The notes: a model not told the origin generated them from the letters alone. DNA of 64,000 nucleotides from Pseudoxanthomonas kaohsiungensis (GCF_010211765.1 NZ_PDWO01000001.1:1-64000); one strand, 5' to 3'. Positions 55,021 to 63,905 are shown, counted from the stretch's first letter. Numbers and translations: made by a program.

Positions 55021-55878
55021 ATGCACGGGCTGAAGCGGGTCAAGAATCGGCGCGAGGATGGGGTGTCCGCCATCCCTTGGGATCGCCTGGAGGCTCTCCT
55101 CGCCGAGTACTACGCCGGCCAGGGGTACCACGTCGAGCATGTGGGGACGGGTCGTACCGCCAAGCGTTTCGATGGCGGTATCGATCTCAAGCTACGCAAG
55201 GAGGACCAGTACGTCCTGGTCCAGTGCAAGGGCTGGAACGCCTACCAGGTGCCGCACAACGAGGTACACCAGCTGATCGGACTGGTGGTCAACGAAGGCG
55301 CGACCGGCGCCATTCTCGTCACCGCCGGTGAGTTCACGCGGGCCGCCATCGACGCCGCGGCCAAAGGCGGCCACGTTCAATTGGTAGATGGCGATGCCCT
55401 GCGCGAGATGCTTGAGCCTCTGTTGGAGCCGGAGGATTTGCTGCGGCGTGCCTATGGTCTTCCGGGTGCGGACGGAGCCGGCGCCGGGCTCGGCCAGATG
55501 CGTCCGGCCCCGGATCGTCGGGGGCAAGGCAAGGCGCGTCTCGGGCGTGGCCGGACTGGCGCGGCCGCTGGGGTGGGCGGCGCCGGCCTGGGCCGTCGAC
55601 TGGCGCTCGCCCTGCTGTCGATCGCGATCTTTCTCTTGGCGCCATTCCTTGCAATGAATGTGCTGCGATCGGGGCTCGGTTCGCTGGTGCCGGGGAGCAG
55701 TGGCCTAGAGGCAGTCACCGATGGAGTTGTCCCGCCGGAAGTTTCGCCTTCCAAGAATCGGGCGTCCCCTGCTGCCGACACTGCACCGCGACCGCAAACG
55801 GAAGAGGAGATCCGTGAATCCCAGCGCAAGGCCGAGGAGGCCATGAAGGTCATCGAGGCCACGACGCCGGAGGTCTAA
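55021..55878 (+). CDS. Mrr-like restriction endonuclease domain protein with a membrane segment
   Basis: The 285-residue protein has an N-terminal Mrr/PD-(D/E)XK domain: LEALLAEYYAGQGYHVEHVG, the motif DGGIDLKLRKEDQYVLVQCK (D...QxK) and TGAILVTAGEFTRAAIDAA. After a Gly-rich linker there is one membrane segment (LALALLSIAIFLLAPFLAMN) and a charged C-terminus. Mrr-type enzymes cut modified DNA; with a membrane anchor this resembles 'restriction endonuclease' family proteins of unknown activity. It starts with ATG 55021 and converges with the DUF429 gene. Confidence 0.82.
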   Translation: MHGLKRVKNRREDGVSAIPWDRLEALLAEYYAGQGYHVEHVGTGRTAKRFDGGIDLKLRKEDQYVLVQCKGWNAYQVPHNEVHQLIGLVVNEGATGAILVTAGEFTRAAIDAAAKGGHVQLVDGDALREMLEPLLEPEDLLRRAYGLPGADGAGAGLGQMRPAPDRRGQGKARLGRGRTGAAAGVGGAGLGRRLALALLSIAIFLLAPFLAMNVLRSGLGSLVPGSSGLEAVTDGVVPPEVSPSKNRASPAADTAPRPQTEEEIRESQRKAEEAMKVIEATTPEV

Positions 55879-55945
55879 GGCAAGTTTCAAGCGAGGCGAG
55901 GGACGGGCGATCTTCGCCGGCGGGACTATGAAGGAGTTCCGCCGT

Positions 55946-56878
55946 TCAACTGCCAGGTCCCGGCTTCGCTGCCGTGGTCCCGATCACTCGCACCCAGGCG
56001 GACGGATCCCTGGCGGACGCGGTGCAGCGTGATTCGAGTTCAGTCCTGAGAGTGGGGCAATGCGGCGCGATGATGTAGCCGTGCTCTACGTCGCCAACCA
56101 TGAGGCAGGTGCGGCCTTCGGCGACATGGACGGCCACGAGTAGGCACAGGCATGCATCCAGCCTGTCCTGGTCGGATTTGTTCGGTTTTTCCTTGCGGCC
56201 GATTCCGTCAATCCACGCCGCAGTGTCCGATAACCCGGTCGCGCGGAAAAATACGGCTGCCGATTGACAGACGTACTGCCAATCGTGAATCGAGAAGGTC
56301 TTTCTGCGCTCGGGGTTGTACTTGGGCAGTCTTCCGTGCGGTCGTGAATCTTCGCGAACCCAACCGAGAGCGATCATTGCGAGCACAGGATAGGTTTCAA
56401 GTACTGAGACTGTTCGAGGCTCGGGGGCCAGCGGGTTTGCGGCGCCGCCGAACTGGCCGAGGAATCGCCATACGGGCGCCGCATGTCCGAACATTTCAGC
56501 CCTGGCAGTATTGGCTGGCTGCATGCCGCCCCTGCGACGACTGACGCTGGCGCAGACGATGTTCTCTACCGGACGCTGGCCAGAGCCGTTCACCACGATG
56601 GTGGGCTGGTCGATGAGGATGATCGTCGATTGAGGACTGTGGTGCGCTTGCCAGTCGAGGATTTCGGCCTGGGCTTGTGGGAAGTCGGCCGCCTGGGGAG
56701 CAGTGATTTCCTGGAATGAACCGTCGCGCCGGCGAAGCGCTGCCGTGATGGCGCCCCGATTTCCGGGCGTCCATGTGCTGGACGGGCTCGAGTTCGGGCT
56801 GCAGCCCGGCCAGGACCTGGTGCTGGAGACTACCGTCTGCCGCGAGCTGCGCCCGGGCCGGACCACCAGCTTCGGCAA
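55946..56878 (-). pseudogene. DUF429 (RNase H-like) gene joined at its 5' end to foreign antisense DNA
   Basis: From about 56760 leftwards the frame encodes a DUF429-like protein: STIILIDQPTIVVNGSGQRP, PVWRFLGQFGG, VLETYPVLAMIALGW, KYNPERRK and the late DQDRLDACLCLLVAVHV with acidic residues typical of RNase H folds. The ~40 residues before this (to ATG 56878) are the antisense of a GAF coding sequence and look unrelated, and the usual N-terminal first strand (GIDxxxGxW-type) is missing. It is therefore a 5'-truncated or chimeric gene. Function of DUF429 is unknown; a nuclease is predicted. Confidence 0.6.
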
Positions 56879-57104
56879 GGCCAGCGCGCACCCGGTGTAC
56901 AGCGCCCATCCGGCGCCGCGGATCTACGGCTTCGAGAGCCACATCTCCATCCCGCTGGTGCTGGCCGACGGCAGCCTGTTCGGCTCGCTGTGCGCGCTCG
57001 ACCCGCGGCCGGCGACGCTGGATGCGGCGGTGATGCAGAAGGTGGAGGCGCTGGCCGCCTCGATCGCCGCGCAGCTCAAGCTGGAGGCGGCGTCGGCCGC
57101 CTGA
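56755..57104 (+). pseudogene. 5'-truncated GAF-domain gene remnant
   Basis: The plus strand reads VHVLDGLEFGLQPGQDLVLE, TTVCRELRPG, RIYGFESHISIPLVLADGSL and FGSLCALDPRPATLDAA, i.e. the C-terminal half of a GAF sensor domain, then a helix and a stop at 57104. In intact relatives this is the N-terminal part of a GAF or GAF-kinase protein and begins further upstream; here it is cut at about 56755, exactly where the DUF429 sequence begins on the other strand. The junction looks like a recombination scar. Confidence 0.65.
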
Positions 57105-57176
57105 TCCGGCGCGTCACCGGAGGGCGAGGCACGGTCCACCGCCTGGTCCGCCGCGCAGTTCGAAGTCCGGGCGTCG

Positions 57177-57869
57177 TCAGCCGTCGCCGGTTGGGCCGCG
57201 CGCACCGGAGGCGGACTCGCCCAGCGCGTTGATCCGTGCGTTCTCCACCACCGGCGGCGGATCGGGCATCGCCGCCAGCACCAGCAGCGCCCGGCCCACG
57301 TGCGCGGTGCTGGTCATTACCCCCGGCATCAGCCGCACGCCTACGCCCATCGCCGGCGCGGCCAGCCGGTAGAACGGCCGCATCCACCCATGCGGGCTGC
57401 GTTCGCCATGCGCGGGCTGGATGCCGCCGGGGCGCAGCATCACGGTGGTGATGGGCAGGGCGCGCAGGGCGGCTTCGGTCTCGCCCTTGATCCGCATCGG
57501 CATCAGCATGCTGGCCGGGTCGGCATGCGCGCCGGAGATGTAGAGCAGCCGCGCGGTGGGGTTCTGCTGGGCGAAGGCGCGTGCCACGTGCAGGGTCAGG
57601 TCCAGGGTCACGTGGCGATAGGTCGCCTCCGGCGTGCCCAGCGGCGGCGCCCCGGCGCAGTAGAAGCAGGCATCGAAGGGCGCCAGCCGCGCGTGCACGG
57701 CGGACACGTCGTCGAAGCGTTCCACCACCAGGTCTTCCACCCGCGGGTCGGGATGCGCGAGCGCGCGACGGCCCAGCACCGCCACGCGGGTCACCGAGGC
57801 ATCGGCCAGGGCCTCGTGCAGCACGCCCTGGCCGAGCAGTCCGGTGGCGCCGGTCATCAGGATGCGCAT
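57177..57869 (-). CDS. NAD(P)-binding epimerase-like protein
   Basis: A 230-residue Rossmann protein: MRILMTGATGLLGQGVLHEA at the N-terminus (TGATGLLGQG), LVVERFDDVSAVH, FDACFYCAGAPPLG, RLLYISGAHADP and TVMLRPGGIQP. It is of the atypical extended SDR / NAD-dependent epimerase type without a standard YxxxK pair, so catalysis is doubtful; a NAD-binding or quinone-linked role is possible. ATG 57869. Convergent with the GAF remnant and divergent from the PIN-like gene; function unknown. Confidence 0.8.
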   Translation of the reverse strand: MRILMTGATGLLGQGVLHEALADASVTRVAVLGRRALAHPDPRVEDLVVERFDDVSAVHARLAPFDACFYCAGAPPLGTPEATYRHVTLDLTLHVARAFAQQNPTARLLYISGAHADPASMLMPMRIKGETEAALRALPITTVMLRPGGIQPAHGERSPHGWMRPFYRLAAPAMGVGVRLMPGVMTSTAHVGRALLVLAAMPDPPPVVENARINALGESASGARGPTGDG

Positions 57870-58015
57870 GGAGCCTCCGTCGCGGGGCGATGCGGGGAGT
57901 CTAGCGAAAACGGGTGCAGGTCCCGTGCAGGCTCCGGAACGTGGGGCACCCCGGACAGGTGCAGGCAGGCGAACGGGATGACATAGTTCGGCCGGGGCAG
58001 AGGGGAGGCGCGGGT

Positions 58016-58744
58016 CTGGACGTATTCCTGATCGATTTCGAGAACGTGCAGCCGGCGGGTGTTGGCCGGCTAGTGCCTGGCAGTTGCAGGATCAAGCTGT
58101 TCCTGGGCCAGAACCAGGCCAAGGTGCCGGTGGCGCTGATGCAGGCGTTGCAGCCTTTCGGCAGCGATGTGGAGTACGTGCAGATCGTAGGCAGCGGCCC
58201 CAACGCGGTGGACTTCCACGTCGCGTTCTACATCGGGCGCCTGGCGAGCGAGGATCCGGCGGCGAACTACGTGATCGTCTCGCGCGATACCGGATTCGAT
58301 CCGCTGGTGCGGCACCTGGGGTCGCTGAAGATCAAGTGCAGGCGCGTCGGTGCGTTGCCGGGGGATGTGGCGGGGTCACAGGGCAAGCCAGCCGCGGCTG
58401 CCGCCAAGCCCGCGGCCAAAGCAGGTGTATCGGCCAAGCCTGTGGCGCAACCGGCCGCCAAGGCGAAGAAGGCGGTGGCCATCACCGTGCCGCCGGTGAA
58501 CGGGACGCCGCCGGCCAACGGAGCTGGTTCGGACGCGGTGGCGAAGCTCACCGAGCTGGCAGTCGCGCGCCTCAAATCGCAGAAAGCGGGCAGGCCCGCC
58601 ACGGTCAAGACACTGCAATCCTCGTTGAAGTCCTGGGCACCTGACGCATTCGACGCCGCGATGCTGGCTCGCGTGATGGACCAGCTGCGCAAGCTCAACG
58701 TCGTGATGGTGAACGGTACCAAGGTGTCGTACCGGTTGGGGTAG
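58016..58744 (+). CDS. PIN-like (NYN/PIN7) ribonuclease-type protein, probable CTG start
   Basis: The product has the PIN-like core LDVFLIDFENVQPAGVGRLV with the first acidic pair, KLFLGQNQAKVPVAL, and YVIVSRDTGFDPLVRHL with the late Asp; after an Ala/Lys-rich linker there is a C-terminal helix-turn-helix-like domain (AVARLKSQKAGRPATVKTLQ ... LRKLNVVMVNGTKVSYRLG). Such proteins are predicted RNases. No ATG/GTG/TTG lies near the conserved start; instead AGGGGAGG (58001-58008) precedes CTG at 58016 by 7 bp. An earlier in-frame ATG (57914) would add an unlikely Gly/Arg-rich leader. 242 residues from CTG. Confidence 0.75.
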   Translation: MDVFLIDFENVQPAGVGRLVPGSCRIKLFLGQNQAKVPVALMQALQPFGSDVEYVQIVGSGPNAVDFHVAFYIGRLASEDPAANYVIVSRDTGFDPLVRHLGSLKIKCRRVGALPGDVAGSQGKPAAAAAKPAAKAGVSAKPVAQPAAKAKKAVAITVPPVNGTPPANGAGSDAVAKLTELAVARLKSQKAGRPATVKTLQSSLKSWAPDAFDAAMLARVMDQLRKLNVVMVNGTKVSYRLG

Positions 58745-58834
58745 GACCATTCAGAACGAGTGCCGCCTGCAGCAATGCGGGCGCTGGATGGTGGGTCGGG
58801 CGGCGGTAATGAATCATTGGCCACGGGGGACGTA

Positions 58835-60178
58835 ATGGGGTTCTGGTTGAGGGCGTGGAACGGCATCCGCAGCCTGGTGCAGGTCAACGCCTTTGCGACA
58901 CGGGTACTTCGTGCGCGCCGCTGGTGGGCGATCGCGCTCACCGTGTTCTTCTTCGCGCTGGGTGTCTTCCTCGCCGTCAGTGACTATTCCACCGGTGCCT
59001 GGCTGGCCTTCGCCGTCGGCGTCATCGGCCTGCTGCGCGAGGCCTGGCCGGCGATGGCGGACCTGTTCGGCACGCCCACCGCGCTGATCGAGCAGGACGA
59101 CGCGTTCGTCGACGAGCTCGTCGCCCAGGTCAGGCCGTCCGTGGAGGAGGAGCGCGACGGGTTTGCGGTCGCACGCGTGCCGCATCACCCGCGCGAGGTC
59201 GTGCTGCGTTCGGACCGGCTGGACCGGTGGCTGCGTACGACCTCGATCACGGCGGTGGAGGACGGGCAGAAGCGGCAGGACATGGAGGCACGGCTGCGCA
59301 GCCATGCGGCGATGCTCGAAGCGATGCTGCGTTGCCGCGCGCGCGAGTCCTATCGTTCCGATCCGTCGCGGGTGTTCTTCAACGGCGCCAAGTTCGGCCT
59401 GTCGGACGGCATGGCGATCGACAGGACGTCGGTGCGCTGCCACCAGGTCGACTACTTCCATGCGGTGGTCACCAACGAGGCCGTCAGCCGGCGGCTGGTA
59501 TCGGACGACGGCATCGCCCAGCAGGAATTCTCCGGCGCGGCCCAGTTTCCGGTGTCGCGCCAGCCGGCTCCGGACAGCGAGCGGTGGCGGCTGTGGCCAC
59601 TGTCGATGTCCGGAATGGCCGACCATGTCGGCATCAGCACGCTGGTGGTGACCCGCGACCGCAAGCTGGTGCTCTGGAACCAGAGCGGCAAGGCGCTGCA
59701 TTCGCGCAACCTGCTGGCGCCGACCGGGTCGGGCTCGTGCGACTGGAGCGATGTCGTCGCGCAGGGCGGTGCGGTGGACCTCAAGGCCACGCTGGTGCGG
59801 GCGATGGAGCGGGAGTTCGTCGAGGAATCCTTCGGCGGAAAGGCCTCGCAGGTCGGTTGCGATACACAGGTGCTGGGCTACTTCCGCTGGATCAGGCGGG
59901 GAGGTAAGCCGGAGTTCGTCGGCGTGACACGGGCGGACGTGGATTCCTTCCGCCTGCAGCCCAATCCGGCCGAAGTGAACCGGCGCGCCGGCGAGACCCT
60001 GCTGATGCATGACGTGCCGGACCTGACCGCCCTGCGCGCGTGCGTGGACCATCTTTGCGAACGGCCGGGCCTGTCGGTGCCGCTCTGGGTCAACCTCGTC
60101 GCACTGGCCCGGGCGATCGACGAAGACGCGGAACGATGGGCGCAGTTCCTGGGCCTGCCGGTGCGCGCATCGGCTTGA
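58835..60178 (+). CDS. Two-TM protein with a Nudix-like domain
   Basis: The 447-residue protein has two N-terminal membrane segments (WWAIALTVFFFALGVFLAV; WLAFAVGVIGLL), then a soluble region with a Nudix-like stretch: TLVVTRDRKLVLWNQSG and the box-like MEREFVEESFG (RE-x2-EE). The conserved Gly upstream of the box is weak, so activity is uncertain. The layout, two TM helices followed by a nucleotide-handling domain, is also seen in effector proteins of some nucleotide-signalling defence systems, but no cyclase is nearby. SD GGGGGAC before ATG 58835. It follows the PIN-like gene by 90 bp. Confidence 0.65.
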   Translation: MGFWLRAWNGIRSLVQVNAFATRVLRARRWWAIALTVFFFALGVFLAVSDYSTGAWLAFAVGVIGLLREAWPAMADLFGTPTALIEQDDAFVDELVAQVRPSVEEERDGFAVARVPHHPREVVLRSDRLDRWLRTTSITAVEDGQKRQDMEARLRSHAAMLEAMLRCRARESYRSDPSRVFFNGAKFGLSDGMAIDRTSVRCHQVDYFHAVVTNEAVSRRLVSDDGIAQQEFSGAAQFPVSRQPAPDSERWRLWPLSMSGMADHVGISTLVVTRDRKLVLWNQSGKALHSRNLLAPTGSGSCDWSDVVAQGGAVDLKATLVRAMEREFVEESFGGKASQVGCDTQVLGYFRWIRRGGKPEFVGVTRADVDSFRLQPNPAEVNRRAGETLLMHDVPDLTALRACVDHLCERPGLSVPLWVNLVALARAIDEDAERWAQFLGLPVRASA

Positions 60179-60333
60179 GCTGGCCTGCTCCTGGCCGCTG
60201 GTGGTGAAGCAACAGTGGCGCCTGGCTTTCGGGCTGCACTTCCGGCACATGAGGCCGGGCCGCGCGCGCGCCAGCATGGGCCATCCGCCACGCCTCGCGG
60301 CATGCCGCGAGGCCGCGCACCGGGAGCAAGACC

Positions 60334-61173
60334 ATGTCCAAGCGCCGTTCGCCGTATGTCGTCCTTCTCCTGTGCGTGGTCGCGTTCGCCATGCAGGCCG
60401 CCGCACCCGAACCCGCCGCCGCACCGGCGAAGGTGCCGGCGCCCGCGAAACTGATGCTGCTGGGCGTGTTCCACTTCGCCAATCCCGGCATGGACATGGT
60501 CAAGTCCGAGGTCATCGACGTCACTACGCCTGCCAACCAGGCCTACCTGGCGGGGTTGGCGCAGCGGCTGGCCGCGTTCGGCCCGACCGACGTGCTGGTG
60601 GAGTGCGATCCCGCCGCGCAGGCGCGGCAGGATGCACAGTTCGCGGCCTGGCGCGATGGCGATGCCGCGTTGACCGTCAACGAAGTGCAGCAGATCGGCT
60701 TCCGCGTGGCCGGTGAAGCCGGCCTGTCCACGGTGACCTGCTTCGACGAGGGCGGCGTGCAGTGGAAGGCCGGGCCGATGTTCGAGTACATGGCCGCACA
60801 CGCGCCCGAGCGCAAGGCGGCGATCGAGGCGCTGTTCGCCTCGCTGGCGGCGCGCCACACCCGCGAGCAGGCCACCTTGCCGCTGCCCGAGTTGCTGCGG
60901 CTGGCCAACGACCCGGCGCGCGACCGCGAGAACAAGGCGCTGTACATCGGCACCAACGACCTCGATGCCGGCGGCGGCTTCGCCGGCGCCGACGCGGCGG
61001 CCAGCTGGTGGCAGCGCAACTTCCGCATGTACGCCAACGTGCAACAGGCCGCCGCGCGCGGGCGCCGCGTGCTGGTGGTCGCCGGGCAGGGGCATACGGC
61101 CATCCTCCGTGACCTGCTCGCCCTCGATGGCGAGCGCCAGGCCGAGGACGTCATGCCGTATCTGGTGCCCTGA
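60334..61173 (+). CDS. Exported DUF5694 family protein
   Basis: A 279-residue protein with a signal peptide (SPYVVLLLCVVAFAMQAAA), then LMLLGVFHFANPGMDMVKSE, VLVECDPAAQARQD, EVQQIGFRVAGEAGLSTV, IGTNDLDAGGGFAGADAAA and the C-terminal VLVVAGQGHTAILRDLLA. The FHFxNPG...VxVE...GxGH layout is that of DUF5694/TraB-like putative hydrolases; the GxGH late histidine and early HF are the likely functional residues. Probably periplasmic. Substrate unknown. ATG 60334 gives the full signal peptide. Confidence 0.8.
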   Translation: MSKRRSPYVVLLLCVVAFAMQAAAPEPAAAPAKVPAPAKLMLLGVFHFANPGMDMVKSEVIDVTTPANQAYLAGLAQRLAAFGPTDVLVECDPAAQARQDAQFAAWRDGDAALTVNEVQQIGFRVAGEAGLSTVTCFDEGGVQWKAGPMFEYMAAHAPERKAAIEALFASLAARHTREQATLPLPELLRLANDPARDRENKALYIGTNDLDAGGGFAGADAAASWWQRNFRMYANVQQAAARGRRVLVVAGQGHTAILRDLLALDGERQAEDVMPYLVP

Positions 61174-61244
61174 AGGCGCCGCGGTTCACTTTCCGCGGCA
61201 GTTGCGCTTACGCTACCGGCATCTTTCGACGCCATGGTTGCTTG

Positions 61245-62171
61245 ATGCCTTCCAGCAGTTTCGCGACCACCCTGACGATGGCGCTGGCCGTGCTGCTTGC
61301 CGGCGGCACCCCGGCGACAGTGGCCGCCGGCGATGCGCGGAAGAGCTCGACACCGACCGGGTCCGTGGCTGCCCAGCCGGCTACCGCGGCGCGCGGGCCC
61401 GCCTTCGAATACGCCTACCGTCCGCCGTCCGCGCCGGACCTGCAGCCGATCTACCAGCGCGTGGTGGAGGCGGACCTGTGGCGGCAACTGCCGGAACTGC
61501 AGGAACTCGACGGCCTGTTTGCGCTGCCGCGCCGGCTGCGTTTCGTCACCGCCGAATGCGGCGAGCCCGGTGCGTTCTATCGCCCGGACCAGGGCGAGGT
61601 GGTGCTGTGCTACGAAAGCCTGCGCACGCTCTACGCGCAGGGCCAGGCGCACCGGCAGGCGCTGGGGTTGGCCGAGGACCATCCCTTGCGCTACCTGCGC
61701 GCCAACGTGCGCTTCATGGTCCTGCACGAGGCCGGGCACGCGCTGGTGGACCTGTTCGACCTGCCGGTCACCGGCCGCCAGGAGGATGCGGTGGACCAGC
61801 TCGCCGCGATCCTGATGCTGCGCTTCGGCGGGCGCGACGAGAGCCCGGGCGAGGTGATCGAGGACCTGCGCCTGGTCGCCAACTGGATGCTTTCGCGCAG
61901 CACCGGTGCCTACGACATCGACGCCTTCGCCGACGAGCACGCGCTGGGCGAACAGCGCTTCTTCAACCTGCAATGCCTGGTCTACGGCACCGACCCGGAC
62001 GCCTTCGCCGGCATGGTCGACGCCGGCGATCTCACCGCCGCGCGCGCCGCCGGCTGCCCGCGTGAAAGCCGCCAGACCAGCCGCGCCTGGGTGCGGCTGC
62101 TGCTGCCGTACCTGGCGCCCGGCGCGCAGGCGTACCGGGAAGAAGCGGCGGCGTTCCTGCGGCAACGGTAG
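61245..62171 (+). CDS. DUF4344 putative metallopeptidase
   Basis: A 308-residue exported protein with a signal peptide (TTLTMALAVLLAGGTPATVA) and the zinc motif FMVLHEAGHALVDLF (HExxH), followed by RQEDAVDQLAAILML with a Glu/Asp pair placed as a third ligand. The preceding VVLCYESLRTLY and the Cys pair (AECGE, RAAGCP) fit DUF4344. The real start is ATG 61245; a TTG immediately before it is in frame. Substrate unknown. It follows DUF5694 by 71 bp on the same strand and is followed by REP repeats. Confidence 0.85.
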   Translation: MPSSSFATTLTMALAVLLAGGTPATVAAGDARKSSTPTGSVAAQPATAARGPAFEYAYRPPSAPDLQPIYQRVVEADLWRQLPELQELDGLFALPRRLRFVTAECGEPGAFYRPDQGEVVLCYESLRTLYAQGQAHRQALGLAEDHPLRYLRANVRFMVLHEAGHALVDLFDLPVTGRQEDAVDQLAAILMLRFGGRDESPGEVIEDLRLVANWMLSRSTGAYDIDAFADEHALGEQRFFNLQCLVYGTDPDAFAGMVDAGDLTAARAAGCPRESRQTSRAWVRLLLPYLAPGAQAYREEAAAFLRQR

Positions 62172-62215
62172 GCGCCCGATCGCCGCAACGGCGGACCGGT
62201 ACGACGTAGAGCCGG

Positions 62216-62424
62216 GCTTGCCCGGCTGGCGGGGCGACGAGGGAAGCAGCGGGGCAAGCCCCGCTCTACGGGAGAAGGGCAGCGGGGCAAGCCCCGCTCT
62301 ACGGGGTGGATCGATGCGTCGTAGAGCCGGGCTTGCCCGGCTGGCGGGGCGACGGGAAGGGCAGCGGGGCAAGCCCCGCTCTACGAGGTGGCGAGAAGAG
62401 CAGCGGGGCAAGCCCCGCTCTACG
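62216..62424. repeat. Cluster of six REP palindromes
   Basis: Two copies of a composite unit: GTAGAGCCGGGCTTGCCCGG-CTGGCGGGGCGAC followed by two inverted GCAGCGGGGCAAGCCCCGCT-CTACG copies. All six belong to family A. They fill the gap between the DUF4344 gene and the convergent VOC gene, with no coding sequence. Confidence 0.9.
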
Positions 62425-62427
62425 GGG

Positions 62428-62907
62428 TCAGCCGCGGCGTGCCGCCTCGATCGCGGCCACGTCGATCTTGCGCATGGTCATCATCGCTTCGAAGGCGCGC
62501 TTGGCCGCGGCGCGGTCGGGGTCGCGGAAGGCCTCGGTCAGAACGCGCGGGGTGATCTGCCAGGACACGCCCCACTTGTCCTTGCACCAGCCGCATTCGC
62601 TTTCCTTGCCGCCGTTGCCGACGATGGCGTTCCAGTAGCGGTCGGTCTCGTCCTGGTCGTCGGTGGCCACCTGGAACGAGAAGGCCTCGGTCTGCGGGAA
62701 CACCGGACCACCATTGAGGCCCAGGCAGGGAATGCCGAGCACGGTGAACTGCACGGTGAGCACCTTGCCGGCCTGGCCGCCGGGGAAGTCGCCGGGGGCA
62801 TGGTGGACCTCGCCGACGGCGCTGTCGGGGAAGGTGGCGGCATAGAACTTCGCCGCATCGAGGGCGTCGTCGTTGAACCACAGGCAGATCGTGTTCTTGG
62901 GGATCAT
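62428..62907 (-). CDS. VOC family protein (PhnB/3-demethylubiquinone-like)
   Basis: A 159-residue VOC protein with MIPKNTICLWFNDDALDAAK, FYAATFPDSAVG, GKVLTVQFTVLGIPCLGLNG and the helix-rich C-terminus ITPRVLTEAFRDPDRAAAKR-AFEAMM. This is the '3-dmu-9_3-mt' type, with Cys-rich CGWCKDKWG in the middle. SD GAGGAG precedes ATG 62907. Function unknown; it stands 266 bp from the similar gene at 63174 on the same strand. Confidence 0.88.
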   Translation of the reverse strand: MIPKNTICLWFNDDALDAAKFYAATFPDSAVGEVHHAPGDFPGGQAGKVLTVQFTVLGIPCLGLNGGPVFPQTEAFSFQVATDDQDETDRYWNAIVGNGGKESECGWCKDKWGVSWQITPRVLTEAFRDPDRAAAKRAFEAMMTMRKIDVAAIEAARRG

Positions 62908-63173
62908 CAGGAACTCCTCGTCATGTCGGGCAGGCGCTGGACGCTGCCTTCCGCGCAAGAAAAACGGTCGGGTCACCATCGAATCGGCATCACCGGCTGC
63001 GCCAGGCACGTCACCGGGCCAGCGTCGAATCCGATGCGGCCGGCGGGCTGCGATGCCTGCGCGAACCCGGCGGCCCTTCCGGAACCTCGATCCTCCGCCC
63101 GGCCGGGAGGCCGGGCAGCGGCTGCGCCGGCCTGGGCCGGTCCTGGCGGTCGACTGCGACCCCGCTCTGGCGA

Positions 63174-63623
63174 TCAGGCGCCCTGCGTCGGCTTCCAGTC
63201 CGGACCGGCGTTGGTGTTGACCATCCACGGGATCCCGAAACGGTCGACCAGCGAGCCGAAGCCGGGGGACCAGAACGTTTCGGCGAACGGCATCACTTCC
63301 TTCCCGCCCGCGGCCAGTGCGTCGAACCAGCGGCGGGCCTGGTCGATGTCGTCGGTGTGCAGGGTGACGTCGAAGCCGTTCTTGGGCTTGTCGATGTTCG
63401 GCGCCCATTCCGGGGCCATGTCGGCGCCCATCAGCGACTGGTCGCCCACGTCCAGCCAGCAGTGCATCAGCCAGTCCTTCTGCTTCGGGTCGCTGACTTC
63501 CATGCCCGGCGGGCCGTCGCCATAGGGGAAGGCGGCGGTGATGCGGCCATCCAGCACCTTGGCGTAGAACTCGAACGCTTCACGGCATTGGCCCTGGAAG
63601 CTGAGGCTGGTCACGATCTTCAT
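63174..63623 (-). CDS. VOC family protein (PhnB-like)
   Basis: A 149-residue VOC protein: MKIVTSLSFQGQCREAFEFY, AKVLDGRITAAFPYGDGPPG, LMHCWLDVGDQSLMGADMAP, and FDVTLHTDDIDQARRWFDAL-AAGGKEVMPF ending WSPGFGSLVDRFGIPWMVN. It matches PhnB-like proteins of unknown function. It is paralogous in fold to the gene at 62428 and may be co-transcribed with it. Confidence 0.88.
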   Translation of the reverse strand: MKIVTSLSFQGQCREAFEFYAKVLDGRITAAFPYGDGPPGMEVSDPKQKDWLMHCWLDVGDQSLMGADMAPEWAPNIDKPKNGFDVTLHTDDIDQARRWFDALAAGGKEVMPFAETFWSPGFGSLVDRFGIPWMVNTNAGPDWKPTQGA

Positions 63624-63905
63624 GCGGTCTCCTTGGCGGTGTCGGGGGAAAGCTGGATCACGGGGTACGCCTGCGCGCGTTAGCCGGCCGCGAACGTCCG
63701 GTGTCCGGCGCGTGGCACGGCGGGCCGGGGCGTGCGCTTGCTGGCGTATCACAGGGCTACGACGGCCGGGCCGGTCGGGAATCGACATCACGGCGATGAA
63801 CGCGTCGCGAGAGGGAAGTGGACTGGGCTCGCTGGATAGCACTGCATGTCCGGTATGTCGTCGTGGTCTAGACTCCCGGGCCGATCCCGATCCCGGTGCC
63901 CAAGC

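Noticed and set aside
56703-57104. A complete GAF-domain gene starting at 56703
   Set aside because: The first ~17 codons are the antisense of DUF429 coding sequence, and the GAF fold lacks its N-terminal half; it is a truncated remnant.
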